Shown: positions 44,586 to 54,510, numbered from the stretch's first letter. The stretch: 64,000 nt of DNA from Moraxella canis (GCF_002014965.1 NZ_MUXT01000009.1:1-64000), one strand, 5' to 3'. The notes: generated by a model not told the origin, from the letters alone. Program-made: numbers and translations.

Positions 44586-45437
44586 ATGACGATGATAAAA
44601 AAAGCTTTGCTAACGGCGCTTAGTGCCACCATGCTATTGACAGGGTGTGTGACAACTCAGTTCCCCATCGAAACCGCTCATCAAGCACAAGGGCAATCTG
44701 AGCGTATTGAGTACATCGTGCTCCACTATACCGCTGAAGATGATCAAAATTCTTTGGAGGTGTTGACCACTGGTCGAGTCAGCAGCCACTATCTGATTCC
44801 GTCTGGGACGGATCCGCGCATTTATCAATTGGTCGAAGATCACAAAAAAGCTTGGCACGCAGGGATGAGCCGCTTTCAAGGTAAGTCTGCGCTCAATGAC
44901 ATCTCCATCGGTATCGAGATCGTCAATGAAGGCGTCTATCAGCAATATTTGGGCTCAAAAAACTATCTGCCGCCTGAGGCTTATGTGCCTTATGAACCAC
45001 TTCAGATTCAAAAAGTGGCTGAGCTTTTGTCGCACCTCATCAAAAAATACGACATCAAGCCTACCAATATCGTAGGTCATTCAGACATTGCACCTTCTCG
45101 AAAAATTGATCCAGGTGCGCAATTTCCTTGGGAGTATCTATATCGTGAGCATGGGATCGGCGCATGGTATGATGAAGATGATAAAGAGCAGCTTTTGATG
45201 GAGCTGAATCAAGTGGGAATGGATGCCATATCCATTAGCCAAATCAAACAGGAGCTGGCGCGCTATGGCTATCATATCAATTCAAGCGATGAATGGGATC
45301 GGGCAAGCCGAAATGTGATTTATGCGTTTCAGCTGCATTTTCGTCCTGAGCGCTTAACCGGTGAGATGGATGCTGAAAGTTTGGCAATTTTACGCGCGCT
45401 CAATAAAAAATATCACCCTGATGCTCTTAAGTTTTAG
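44586..45437 (+). CDS. N-acetylmuramoyl-L-alanine amidase, AmiD-like lipoprotein
   Basis: Cell-wall amidase anchored as a lipoprotein. Lipobox LTGC with Cys21. The Amidase_2 domain holds zinc-ligand His in YIVLHYTAEDD near 50, in KAWHAGMS near 100 and in VGHSDIAPSRKIDPGAQFPW near 170, and is followed by a peptidoglycan-binding helix bundle (about 215-280: ISQIKQELARYGYHINSS). This is the order found in AmiD, which trims cell-wall peptides and anhydro-muropeptides. Start chosen at 44586, with ATG 44592 also possible; no clear Shine-Dalgarno. Ends with a terminator shared with rne. Confidence 0.9.
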   Translation: MTMIKKALLTALSATMLLTGCVTTQFPIETAHQAQGQSERIEYIVLHYTAEDDQNSLEVLTTGRVSSHYLIPSGTDPRIYQLVEDHKKAWHAGMSRFQGKSALNDISIGIEIVNEGVYQQYLGSKNYLPPEAYVPYEPLQIQKVAELLSHLIKKYDIKPTNIVGHSDIAPSRKIDPGAQFPWEYLYREHGIGAWYDEDDKEQLLMELNQVGMDAISISQIKQELARYGYHINSSDEWDRASRNVIYAFQLHFRPERLTGEMDAESLAILRALNKKYHPDALKF

Positions 45438-45457
45438 TCATTTCAGCCTAAACTAAC

Positions 45458-45490
45458 AAAAGCGCCATGAATACACATGGCGCTTTTTGA
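45458..45490. terminator. Bidirectional terminator between amiD-like gene and rne
   Basis: Stem AAAAGCGCCATG (45458-45469) pairs with CATGGCGCTTTT (45476-45487), flanked by A and T runs. It lies between convergent stop codons. Confidence 0.87.
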
Positions 45491-45507
45491 TGCACATACT
45501 CTGTGCG

Positions 45508-48500
45508 TCAGTTGTTGGCTGAATCATCTGCTGATTCGGCAGATGGCGTCTCCGAAGGTTCCACAGGCTTAGATAGCTTGCGCACTTCTACCTTAGTTGG
45601 TTTTTTGCTTGGCTTTCTAGGCGCTCTCGTTTTGGTTGGCTTAGGCGCTTTGGCAGACTTGGCTGCCATCAGATTTAAGATGCCGACCTGAGGCTGTAGC
45701 TGACCTGCGACATTTTCAATCATGTCTTTGTAGCTATTTGCTTTGGTCTTGCGCTCTGTTTTTTGGTCAGCGGTGATCTCTTTGATTTGGCTGCCTTTTT
45801 TGGCTTTGCCATTTTCAAGTTCTTCTTGCTCATGAGTGTCTTCCTCCACTGCTGTGGCGGCGTCATCAGCCGTATCAGGCAGAAGTAGATCTGCAGCCGC
45901 CGAGACGACGGTTGAGATATTAGCCATCGTCTCGCTGACGGTGTCACCAATGCTGTCAGAGATTTGTTCTGTAGCAAGCGCAGTGGCATCGATGGCATCA
46001 TCGATCAGATGTTCAACTGCTTCAACCGCTTCGCTAAGCTGGCTATCATCCGAGTCAGGTTCAGATGCGGTAGCCGGTTTGGATGCCTCATCCGACGCTT
46101 TAGTGTCGATGATCACCTGCGCGCTTTGGTTATCTGCACTGCGGTCATCAGCGATATCTTCTAGTCGAGATTCGGCAGTTTGTGCCACTTGGGCGACTGC
46201 TTGGGCTGGGGCGATATCGCTGTCCGAGACAGTAGAGGCGGCTTGATCGGCATCTTGTAAAACAGTTTCGATCGCCTGCTCAGTACCAGTGCTGGTCTCT
46301 TCGACATACTCAGGATGCTGACCGCGAGGGTCGTTGGCAGCGCGGCGCGTAATTGGGCGCGGCTCGGTCTTAGTTTTACCCTGTGGAGCCGAGGCTTGAG
46401 CGGTGGCTTGGGTCAATTTGCCAAACTCATCTTTTGCAGCGGCATCCAGTGGTGAGTAACCAAAGTTAGCAAAATCAAATTGTGAAGGTGCTGACATCTT
46501 TGCCACTGCATTCATAAAATCAGTCACAAAATTGCCTGTGGCAGACTCACCTAAGACGCGCAGGATAAGCGCCCCTGCTGTCATCCCATTGAGATTGACA
46601 GCCTGAGTCTGCTGAAGGGCGATTTGTACCACTCGAGGGTCATTGGCAGCCTTATTCATCGATTTGGCAATCGCCTGAATTTTTTCAGCCAGTTTCGGCT
46701 CAATGCCCTTAGTGGATGAGGCTTTAGTTGGCGTGCCGATCTCGTCTGGCTGTATAGCTGGCTCAGCTTCAGCTGGCTTGGGCTTGACAGGCATGGGCTC
46801 TTTTTGCGCTTTGATCGCTTTGTCTGCATCTGCTTGAGGTGCAGCTTTGACATCGTCTTTAACGTCGTCTTTGGTATTCGACGGCTCGTCTTTGGATGGT
46901 TTTGCCAACTTGCTGCCATCTAGCGAAAGATGTATGACTTGCGCAGTATTTTCAGCGGCTTTGATGCTGCTCACATGTAGCACCACATCTTCAGGATTGG
47001 CTGCTTTTTGGCGTGGCGGCTTATCGGCTTTTTCAGATTTGGGCTTATCGGCACGAACTGGCTTCTCAGCCTTCTGTGTTTTTTCTACTTTTTCTTCGGC
47101 TTTATGAAGCGTCTCACCACGCACGATCTCTCCGCGAGACTCACGGCGAGAACCTGCTTCACGCTTTTGATAGTGCTCTTTATCGCGTTCTTTTTTGGTT
47201 TTTTTGTCCGCTTTTTCAGGGGTTTGGGCAGCGGTCTCTTCGCCTGATTCCTTCTTGGCATTTCGAGGCTTTTTATGGCGCTTGTCTTCTGCTTGAGGGC
47301 GTGCATTTGACTCCGCTGTCGGTGCTGGGATATCTGCCATGCTGCCCGCTGCGCCTAGGCTTACTGCGCCGCCGTTTACCAGTGCTTCGATGGCAGAAGC
47401 AGCATCTGCCGTCCCCAAGCTGCCAGCAACTTTGGCTTGTGGCTTTGGTGCGAACAGATTGGACAGCCATGCCACTGCTTGAGGTTTGGCTTTGGCTGCT
47501 GGTTTTGGCTCAGCGGCAGGGGCTTTTTGGGTAGGCTTTAGTTCGGATTTCTGCCAGCGGCTTGAGTCTTGTTTTTCGTGCTCTGTTTGCCAGTTGACTT
47601 CATAGCCACGATCAATATTTTCTTTTTCTTCGGTGTCCGCGATACGCTCATAGCTTGATGGCGCAAAACCATCTGGATTAAAGTGCAGGCTAAAATTAGG
47701 GCTTTCAAGATGCGCGTGCGGCAAAATGGTGATGCGTGCACCGCTGTCTTGCTCAAGATATACCAAGCTTTCACGTTTTTCATTTAATAAAAAAGCAGCG
47801 ATGTCGGTTGGCACTTCGGCTTGGATTTCGCCCATGCGCTCTTTTAGGGCGATTTGTTCAATTTGACGCATGATGGACAGCGACAAAGAGCGCAAATCAC
47901 GAATCATGCCATTACCATGACAGCGTGGGCAGATATAACCTGTGGCTTCTTCTAGTGATGGGCGCAGTCGCTGGCGGCTCATCTCCATCAGACCAAATTT
48001 GCTGATCTCGGCAAATTGAACACGCGCACGGTCATGGCGCGTCGCTTCGATGAGTCGTTTTTCGACGTCTTTTTGGTGGCGCGGATCATTCATGTCAATA
48101 AAGTCAATGACAATCAAGCCGCCCATGTCTCTTAGGCGCAGCTGGCGAGCGATTTCATCGGCAGCTTCTAAATTGGTGTGGTAGGCGGTTTCGGCGACGT
48201 CTGAGCCTTTGGTAGATTTTGATGAGTTGATGTCAATGGATACCAAAGCTTCGGTCTGATCGATGACAATTGAGCCACCAGAAGGCAAGCGCACTTCGCG
48301 CTGATAAGCAGTTTCGATTTGACGCTCAATGCCAAAACGCGCAAACATCGGCTCATAGTCGGTGTATTTACGCAGTTTGCTCATTTGAGCTGGCATCACG
48401 GCTTTGATAAAATTTGCCGCTTCATCATAAGCATTTTCGCTGTCAATCCATACTTCGCCAATGTCATCACGCAGATAATCGCGCACCGCACGTGTGACGA

Positions 48501-49128
48501 CGCCGGCTTCTTGATGCACCAAGCAAGGGCTTGGGCGGTTTTTGTTTTGGTCTTGGATGGATTTCCAAATGTCTAACAGATGATCAAGGTCATTTTGAAG
48601 GTCGACAGCACCTTTGCCCAAACCTGCGGTGCGAACGATGACGCTCATGCCTTTTGGTAGGCTAAGACCTGCGATGATTTGCTTCATCTCTTCACGGACT
48701 TTACCTGAGATTTGGCGGCTGATACCACCTGCTTTGGCATTATTTGGCATCAAAACCAAATATCTACCCGCCAATGAGATAAACGTGGAGAGCGCCGCGC
48801 CTTTGTTACCGCGCTCTTCTTTTTCGACTTGAACGATGACTTCATCGCCTTCTTTGATGAGCTGCTTAATGCTATCTTCGCGCGCATTGCCGTTTAGGTA
48901 TTCAGGCGCAATTTCTCGAAGCGGTAAAAAGCCTTGGCGCGCTGAGCCATACTCAACAAACGCAGCTTCCAAAGAAGGCTCTACACGGGTAATGTGCCCT
49001 TTGTAGATGTTCGCTTTTTTTTGTTCACGAGTACGATTTTCAAGGTCGAAGTCGTACAGATGATTGTCTTTACAGAGTGCAACACGAATCTCTTCGTTAT
49101 GCGTGGCGTTAATTAATATGCGTTTCAT
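45508..49128 (-). CDS. rne: Ribonuclease E
   Basis: Main endoribonuclease of RNA turnover and scaffold of the degradosome. The catalytic N-terminal half (about 1-520) has the S1 domain near 36-118 (ANIYKGHITRVEPSLEAAFVEYG), the metal-binding Asp in ALVSIDINSSK and in GLIVIDFIDMND, and the zinc-link Cys400 and Cys403 (CPRCHGNG). The C-terminal half (about 520-1206) is a charged, low-complexity region, rich in K, E, A and P, that would be disordered and bind partners. Length is longer than E. coli RNase E (1061). ATG has AAGGAA upstream and a long leader. Convergent with the amidase gene. Confidence 0.96.
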   Translation of the reverse strand: MKRILINATHNEEIRVALCKDNHLYDFDLENRTREQKKANIYKGHITRVEPSLEAAFVEYGSARQGFLPLREIAPEYLNGNAREDSIKQLIKEGDEVIVQVEKEERGNKGAALSTFISLAGRYLVLMPNNAKAGGISRQISGKVREEMKQIIAGLSLPKGMSVIVRTAGLGKGAVDLQNDLDHLLDIWKSIQDQNKNRPSPCLVHQEAGVVTRAVRDYLRDDIGEVWIDSENAYDEAANFIKAVMPAQMSKLRKYTDYEPMFARFGIERQIETAYQREVRLPSGGSIVIDQTEALVSIDINSSKSTKGSDVAETAYHTNLEAADEIARQLRLRDMGGLIVIDFIDMNDPRHQKDVEKRLIEATRHDRARVQFAEISKFGLMEMSRQRLRPSLEEATGYICPRCHGNGMIRDLRSLSLSIMRQIEQIALKERMGEIQAEVPTDIAAFLLNEKRESLVYLEQDSGARITILPHAHLESPNFSLHFNPDGFAPSSYERIADTEEKENIDRGYEVNWQTEHEKQDSSRWQKSELKPTQKAPAAEPKPAAKAKPQAVAWLSNLFAPKPQAKVAGSLGTADAASAIEALVNGGAVSLGAAGSMADIPAPTAESNARPQAEDKRHKKPRNAKKESGEETAAQTPEKADKKTKKERDKEHYQKREAGSRRESRGEIVRGETLHKAEEKVEKTQKAEKPVRADKPKSEKADKPPRQKAANPEDVVLHVSSIKAAENTAQVIHLSLDGSKLAKPSKDEPSNTKDDVKDDVKAAPQADADKAIKAQKEPMPVKPKPAEAEPAIQPDEIGTPTKASSTKGIEPKLAEKIQAIAKSMNKAANDPRVVQIALQQTQAVNLNGMTAGALILRVLGESATGNFVTDFMNAVAKMSAPSQFDFANFGYSPLDAAAKDEFGKLTQATAQASAPQGKTKTEPRPITRRAANDPRGQHPEYVEETSTGTEQAIETVLQDADQAASTVSDSDIAPAQAVAQVAQTAESRLEDIADDRSADNQSAQVIIDTKASDEASKPATASEPDSDDSQLSEAVEAVEHLIDDAIDATALATEQISDSIGDTVSETMANISTVVSAAADLLLPDTADDAATAVEEDTHEQEELENGKAKKGSQIKEITADQKTERKTKANSYKDMIENVAGQLQPQVGILNLMAAKSAKAPKPTKTRAPRKPSKKPTKVEVRKLSKPVEPSETPSAESADDSANN

Positions 49129-49749
49129 GATGTTCCTTAATGGGCAAAATCGCCCCAGTCAAGCAACATCGGTATTAAGTTTACGAAGATTTATCAATCA
49201 CATCCAAGCTGTCTTGGGCGTGATGGGTTAAGTTGTCACAAATCTATCCATCTTGGATAAACATTAAAACCGCTTGCACCGATTTTAAAAACTCACTGTT
49301 TCTTTGGGCTTTATTGGGGATTACCTTGCAAAAGCAGAGTCTGTCTTGTGCTTTTGAACCAATAGTTCCCAAAATCATACCATGCGCATCAATGGGCGAC
49401 TGGCAAAATCTTGTACGGTATCAATACCGAAGTTGCATTACAAAAGTTTTATTTAACACAGCCAAACTTTTGTTTAGTGAATGATATTTTGGTGGTTGCA
49501 GGTCAAATTTATCAAACAAACAGGCGCTATCATCGGATGTCATCAGGCATGATGAATCAAATGATCGATAAATAAATCTTATCAATGTGATGTACTATCG
49601 CATCTCATGACGATGATGGCAACACACACAATGGTGCGTTCGTTCTTACCGTGATTGATGATAAGTGCCGATCAAAGGTTTTATAAATTTGCAGTGATGG
49701 GATAAAATTTTTCTATCAAGATAAAAATTATCCTGTCCTAAGTTGCAAC
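49129..49749. other. Long divergent intergenic region between rne and rluC
   Basis: 621 bases with no gene I can support. It must hold the promoters of rne (minus) and rluC (plus). In enteric bacteria the rne leader is about 360 bases and carries structured elements by which RNase E autoregulates; a similar leader is plausible here but no matching structure was proven by eye. An A/T-rich stretch with potential Shine-Dalgarno is seen only at the rne end. Confidence 0.55.
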
Positions 49750-50976
49750 ATGATAAACTATACCAAAACTTTTGCCAAACGCCTACTAAAAAATGTCAAA
49801 ACTATGAAAAATTTACAAAAAATGCCGAAAAAACAGTCATCAGCTCGTGATACAAGTCACCACTCTGCCAAAAATGCCAGACCCAACACATCAGGCTCCC
49901 ACAAGCGTACACCATCGCGCACAACCACCAAGCAAGGCATGACTGATAAAAAACCCGCCAAAAAACCTGCCAAGCAGTCTGCAGATGTCGCCATCACAAA
50001 TTTTGATCAGGTGAATTTTTTGACCGTCACTGATAATCAAGATGGGCAGCGGGTGGATAATTTTTTGTTAGCCAGACTTAAGGGGCTGCCGCGCTCACAT
50101 CTGTATAAATTGATCCGTAGCGATGAAATTCGGATCAATGGCAAAAGATGCAAGGCGCATGATAAGCTGTATGCAGGCGATGTGGTGCGCATTGCTCCCG
50201 TCCGCTTGAGCGTACGCGAAGCGCCGATCATCAGCGAGCAGCTCGCCAAAGGGCTGCTTGCACGCATCATCTTTGAAGATGATGGCTTGATGGTGCTCAA
50301 TAAGCCGCACGGCATGGCGGTGCATGGCGGCTCGGGTGAGAGTTTTGGGGTGATTGAAGCGATGCGCATGGCAACGGGCAAAAAATATCTTGAGCTGATT
50401 CATCGGATCGATAAAGATACTTCAGGGCTGCTATTAATCGCCAAAAAACGCAGCACTCTAAAGGCGCTCCAAACGCAGTTTCGCACCAAGACCATCCATA
50501 AACAGTATCTGTGCTTGGTATCAGGTTATGTCAATGCTAATCAGATGAATATTGACAAGCCTTTGCTTCGCTATACTTTGGCAAATGGTGAGCGCCGCGT
50601 CAAAGTCGCCCATCCCAATGAACAAAAAGGTGATGAGCGCGCCAAACCAAGTCTGACCAAAATAAAAACTTTGGCAAAATTTGAACTCAGCGGTCACCCT
50701 GTCAGCTTGGTGCTTGCCATGCCTGCCACTGGACGCACGCATCAGATTCGGGTGCATATGGCGCACATCGGGCATGCGCTGCTTGGAGATGATAAATATC
50801 AGCAAAACCCATCGGCGCTGGCTGTGGGGCGCCTTTGCTTGCACGCTTGGCAGCTTGAGCTTGAAAAAACCGACGATGCCGACGATCAGCGCCCAAGCCG
50901 ATACATCGCACCTGTGCCCAGCGATATGACAGATATAATCCCTGAAGATGTCCTAAAACTGATCAAAAGTCAGTAA
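49750..50976 (+). CDS. rluC: 23S rRNA pseudouridine synthase RluC
   Basis: Isomerises uridines 955, 2504 and 2580 in 23S rRNA. The S4 RNA-binding domain lies near 95-160 (GQRVDNFLLARLKGLPRSHLYKLIRSDEIRINGKR), and the catalytic domain has the Asp in HRIDKDTSGLLLIAKK near 220, then ATGRTHQIRVHMAHIGHALLGDDKYQ. An N-terminal extension of about 80 residues is rich in K, T, S and P. The start is uncertain: ATG 49750 or ATG 49804 (MKNLQK); neither has a strong ribosome binding site. Divergent from rne, as in many gammaproteobacteria. Confidence 0.93.
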   Translation: MINYTKTFAKRLLKNVKTMKNLQKMPKKQSSARDTSHHSAKNARPNTSGSHKRTPSRTTTKQGMTDKKPAKKPAKQSADVAITNFDQVNFLTVTDNQDGQRVDNFLLARLKGLPRSHLYKLIRSDEIRINGKRCKAHDKLYAGDVVRIAPVRLSVREAPIISEQLAKGLLARIIFEDDGLMVLNKPHGMAVHGGSGESFGVIEAMRMATGKKYLELIHRIDKDTSGLLLIAKKRSTLKALQTQFRTKTIHKQYLCLVSGYVNANQMNIDKPLLRYTLANGERRVKVAHPNEQKGDERAKPSLTKIKTLAKFELSGHPVSLVLAMPATGRTHQIRVHMAHIGHALLGDDKYQQNPSALAVGRLCLHAWQLELEKTDDADDQRPSRYIAPVPSDMTDIIPEDVLKLIKSQ

Positions 50977-51070
50977 TTTTGGTAGAAAAGCTGGGCAAAA
51001 TTGATGGATAAAAACGACCATCTGTCGTAAAATAATCCCATTTATTGAACACATTACCCAAGGATTTGCC

Positions 51071-52633
51071 ATGAAACCAGCCGTCTTAGACAACACCCAA
51101 CGCCATCAACAAATCGCCAGCGCCATCCATGATGCGGTCGCCATCGGTCGCGATGAGATGCTAGGCTCTATCGATTTGGGCTCAAACAGTTTTCATTTGG
51201 CAATCGGTCGTTTGGATCATGGTGAAGTGCGTAAAGTTGCCTCCATTTCAGAAAAAGTCCAGCTAGCAGCAGGCTTGGATGATGATAATATGCTGTCTGA
51301 AGAAGCGATGCAGCGTGGCTTGGAGTGCTTGAATCGCTTTGCGCAGCATGTGACGGAGATTCATCCCAGCCGTTTGCGCATCGTCGCCACTAACGCCCTT
51401 CGTAAAGCGGTGAATGCGGCTGAATTTATTCGCCGTGCCAATGCCATTTTGCCAAAGCCGATTGAAATCATCTCAGGTCGCGAAGAAGCGCGCTTGATTT
51501 ATTTGGGTGTGTCGCATTCAAACGCCAGTACCGACACGCGCTTGGTCATTGACATTGGTGGCGGCTCGACGGAATTTATTATCGGTCAGGGGTTTGAGCC
51601 GATTGAGATGGAATCTTTGCAAATGGGCTGTGTGTCTTATACCAAAAAGTTTTTTGCTGACGGTAAAATCACCGAAGAAGCCTTCGATCAAGCCGCAAAG
51701 TACACGCAAGCTGAACTGCTGGCGATCGCCAAACGCTATAAAAAAGTCGGCTGGGATAATGCCATCGGCTCATCAGGCACGATCAAGGCAGCGCGCTTGG
51801 TGCTTGCTGAGCTTGGGCTTAGCACTGAGAGCATCACCCTTGATGGGATGCAAAAACTCAAAAAACATCTGATTAAGCTTGGCAGTGTCGATAAGATTGA
51901 ATTTGAAGGCGTTAAAGCCCATCGCCAAGCCGTTTTCCCAGCAGGCGTGGCGGAGCTGCTTGAGATCATGCAGACTTTGCAGATTGATGAGCTTGGCTAT
52001 TCAGATGGTGCGCTCAGAGAAGGTGTGATGTACGATATGCTGGGTCGCCTAAACTCTGAGGATGTGCGTGACCGCTCAGTGGCAGCGATGGCGGAGCGAT
52101 ACTCGGTGGATGTTAAGCAAGCAGGACGCGTGATGACGCGCGCCGCCAGATTGTTTAATCATGCTAAAGATGCTTTGGATTTTGATGAAGAAGATGCGGA
52201 TTTATTGCGCCGAACTGCCAATTTATACGAGATCGGTTTGGCGGTAGGTCATAGCAATTATCAGCGCCACAGTGCTTATTTGCTTGAGTACTCAGACATT
52301 GCAGGATTTTCTCAAATTGGGCAAGAGATGATGGCACAAATCGTGCGACACCATCGCCGCAAACTAAAATCGGATGCCCTAGAGACAGTCGAGGAACTTG
52401 GCGGTCGCAAATTGGTGTATCTGTGCTTGATTTTAAGATTGGCTGTACAATCTAGCCAAAGCCGCACCACCAAGGCAGCAGCGATTGATTTACATGTGAT
52501 CACGCCAGATCATTGGCAGGTGACCGTCGGCTTTGGCTTACATGAAGATTTGATCTTAGATCAGCTTGAACAAGATGCGCGCCAATTTGCCAAATGGGGC
52601 GTACTTCTAGAAGTGGTTGGCTGTCGTCATTAA
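51071..52633 (+). CDS. ppx: Exopolyphosphatase
   Basis: Removes terminal phosphates from polyphosphate; member of the Ppx/GppA family. Two ATPase-like phosphate motifs are present, SIDLGSNSFHLAIGRL near 35-50 and VIDIGGGSTEFIIGQ near 160-172. The C-terminal HD-like domain (about 310-520) carries the helical segment YLLEYSDIAGFSQIGQEMMA. Length of 520 aa fits Ppx (513 in E. coli). AAGGAT lies upstream of the ATG. ppk is not in this window. Confidence 0.93.
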   Translation: MKPAVLDNTQRHQQIASAIHDAVAIGRDEMLGSIDLGSNSFHLAIGRLDHGEVRKVASISEKVQLAAGLDDDNMLSEEAMQRGLECLNRFAQHVTEIHPSRLRIVATNALRKAVNAAEFIRRANAILPKPIEIISGREEARLIYLGVSHSNASTDTRLVIDIGGGSTEFIIGQGFEPIEMESLQMGCVSYTKKFFADGKITEEAFDQAAKYTQAELLAIAKRYKKVGWDNAIGSSGTIKAARLVLAELGLSTESITLDGMQKLKKHLIKLGSVDKIEFEGVKAHRQAVFPAGVAELLEIMQTLQIDELGYSDGALREGVMYDMLGRLNSEDVRDRSVAAMAERYSVDVKQAGRVMTRAARLFNHAKDALDFDEEDADLLRRTANLYEIGLAVGHSNYQRHSAYLLEYSDIAGFSQIGQEMMAQIVRHHRRKLKSDALETVEELGGRKLVYLCLILRLAVQSSQSRTTKAAAIDLHVITPDHWQVTVGFGLHEDLILDQLEQDARQFAKWGVLLEVVGCRH

Positions 52634-52746
52634 TGCCACTAAAATGCTGCCAAAAACCTCAAATTTTAGATAAAACAGATGACGAGACCCAAAAAAAGTG
52701 CTAAACTTAATATCAGTTTACATTTGTACAATTTATTGAGTGTTCT

Positions 52747-53544
52747 ATGAATCAAGTTTGGGAAAGCGTGCAATTGGCGCGTCATGCAAAGCGTCCATTG
52801 TTTTTGGATTATGTGGATTCTTTGTTTGATGAATTTGATGAGCTGCATGGAGATCGCGCTTTTGCGGATGATCGTGCCATTCTGGGCGGTCTGGCTCGGT
52901 TCAATGGCGCGCCGGTGCTCGTGGTCGGTCAACATCGTGGGCGCAGCACACGCGAGCGGATCGCACATAATTTTGGCATGGCAAATCCTGAAGGCTACCG
53001 CAAAATCATCCGTTTGGTGCAGTTGGCGGAGCGTTTCGGTCTGCCGGTGTTTACTTTTATTGATACCCAAGGGGCCTATCCTGGTATCGGTGCCGAGGAG
53101 CGCGGTCAAGCCGAAGCGATCGCTAAAAGTATTGCGGTATTTTCAAGCCTAAAAACGCCTATCATCGCCACGGTGATCGGTGAGGGCGGCTCGGGCGGCG
53201 CGCTTGCCATCGGTGTGGCGGATAAAGTGAATATGCTTGAAAATAGCATCTATTCGGTCATCTCCCCAGAAGGGTGCGCGTCTATCTTGTGGAAAACTGC
53301 CGAAAAGGCGCCTGATGCTTCAGAAGCGCTCAAGCTAAATGCCGTGAATCTGCATCAGCTTGGCTTGATTGACGAAGTCATTGACGAGGGCGCCGGTGCT
53401 CACGAAGCGTCTGAGCCTGTGATGGCAGCGCTCAAAAGCCTGCTGACAGTACAATTGGCAGAATTACAAGCGCTGCCAATTGATGAGCTGCTTGAAAAGC
53501 GGTATCAGCGGCTCATGCAGTTTAATTCAAAAGTATCGCTTTGA
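52747..53544 (+). CDS. accA: Acetyl-CoA carboxylase carboxyltransferase alpha subunit (short form)
   Basis: Transfers carboxyl from biotin to acetyl-CoA, the first step of fatty acid synthesis. Core motifs are [78 protein letters not shown] and [14 protein letters not shown]. The chain begins at [20 protein letters not shown] and lacks the 50-60 residue N-terminal coiled coil of E. coli AccA (319 aa), giving 265 residues. I believe this shortening is normal in Moraxellaceae. Its stop codon lies at the very end of the following IS element. Confidence 0.93.
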   Translation: MNQVWESVQLARHAKRPLFLDYVDSLFDEFDELHGDRAFADDRAILGGLARFNGAPVLVVGQHRGRSTRERIAHNFGMANPEGYRKIIRLVQLAERFGLPVFTFIDTQGAYPGIGAEERGQAEAIAKSIAVFSSLKTPIIATVIGEGGSGGALAIGVADKVNMLENSIYSVISPEGCASILWKTAEKAPDASEALKLNAVNLHQLGLIDEVIDEGAGAHEASEPVMAALKSLLTVQLAELQALPIDELLEKRYQRLMQFNSKVSL

Positions 53545-53700
53545 CTTCCTCCCCGCCCTAAAGTGCGGGGATTCCTACAGCTAGACGGTCAAGCCCGACC
53601 GCAAGAATGTTCTTAGCGGCATTAATATCTCTATCATGCCATGTGCCACACTTTGCACAAGTCCATTCTCTTATTCGCAAACCTGCTCTACCTTTCGGAC
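53545..53700 (-). ncRNA. Possible omega RNA (reRNA) of the tnpB remnant
   Basis: In IS200/IS605 elements the guide RNA overlaps the tnpB 3' end and continues across the right end, with the flanking host DNA as guide. Here that position corresponds to the tnpB 3' end and the GC-rich hairpin at 53551-53570. The 5' limit given is arbitrary. Because tnpB is truncated, this RNA may no longer be useful to this copy. Confidence 0.35.
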
Positions 53701-54502
53701 TACTGGACATATCGCCACAGCACGAACAAGTTTGGGTAGTGTATCTTTCTGATACGATTACAAAACGGCAACCTGCATGCTTACATTTATAGGTCAGTTG
53801 CCGTTTAAGCTCAAACCAACCTGCATCGTAAACCGATTTGGCGAGTTTGCCTTTTTTACTGTTAAATTGAGTGGTTTTCACATCACCGACCACGATTAGG
53901 GCGTTATCCTTGACTAATTGGGTGGTGAATTTGTGGATGAGGTCTTGCCGTGTATTTTTGATTTTGGCATGGATAGCCTTGATACGCTGTTTGTTTTTGG
54001 CTCTTTGGGCAATGGCTAACTCTTTGGCGTATTTAAGCGTTTGCTTAATATGCAGTTTATCCCCGTTTGAGGTAGTGGCACTGTCTTTTAAGCCAAGATC
54101 AATACCAACCGAACCTGTGCCACAAGTTTGTTTTGGATAGTTCTTGACAGTGAGACACGCATACCAGCGGTGACGGCTGTCTTGGACAATTTCGCAAGTG
54201 TTGATTTGATATAGTGATAGGTTGTCGCTATCCCATAGGTCAATGACTAGCTTTTGTCCTTTGGCTAGGGATAGTTGCAAGGTGGATTTTAAGCCTTTTT
54301 TACCGCTTTGTCGTGTCGCTAGGTGTTTGATGGCGGATTGTTTAAACGGTATCCAGCCAAGCGATTTTCGTTTAGACTTTGGGTTGTTGGTTCGCCAGTT
54401 AAGTTTTGCCTTCTTAAACTGCTTGCGACTTTTAGCATGGGTTTCATTGATGGCTTGAATGGTTTGAGAATGTAAGCCTAGTAGCTCACCGCTACCTTTG
54501 GT
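53558..54502 (-). pseudogene. tnpB: 5'-truncated tnpB (RNA-guided endonuclease family)
   Basis: An open frame of 314 codons runs back to a TAG at 54503-54505 with no plausible start (first possible one a TTG at 54280). It begins at the block GELLGLHSQTIQAINETH, which in this IS subgroup lies about 55-60 residues inside the protein, so the N-terminal part is missing. Still visible are WIPFKQSAIKH, the RuvC Asp in VGIDLGLKD, a double CxxC zinc finger (CSCCG and CAKCG) and HDRDINAAKNILA with the third acidic residue. The usual RuvC Glu position reads VVGDV, and a Glu occurs in IREWTC; this subgroup may use a relocated Glu. The tnpA gene starts 8 bases from the break. Confidence 0.85.
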
Positions 54503-54510
54503 CTAATTTT

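Noticed and set aside
45836..47534. Several plus-strand frames of 60-170 codons inside rne
   Set aside because: The rne C-terminal region is rich in repeated K/E/A codons, which keeps opposite frames open; none has recognisable motifs.
49263..49280. 16-base match ATTAAAACCGCTTGCA shared with 58939-58954
   Set aside because: One copy overlaps a tRNA promoter -35 box and the other has no matching -10; with only two copies in 64 kb it is most likely chance or promoter similarity.
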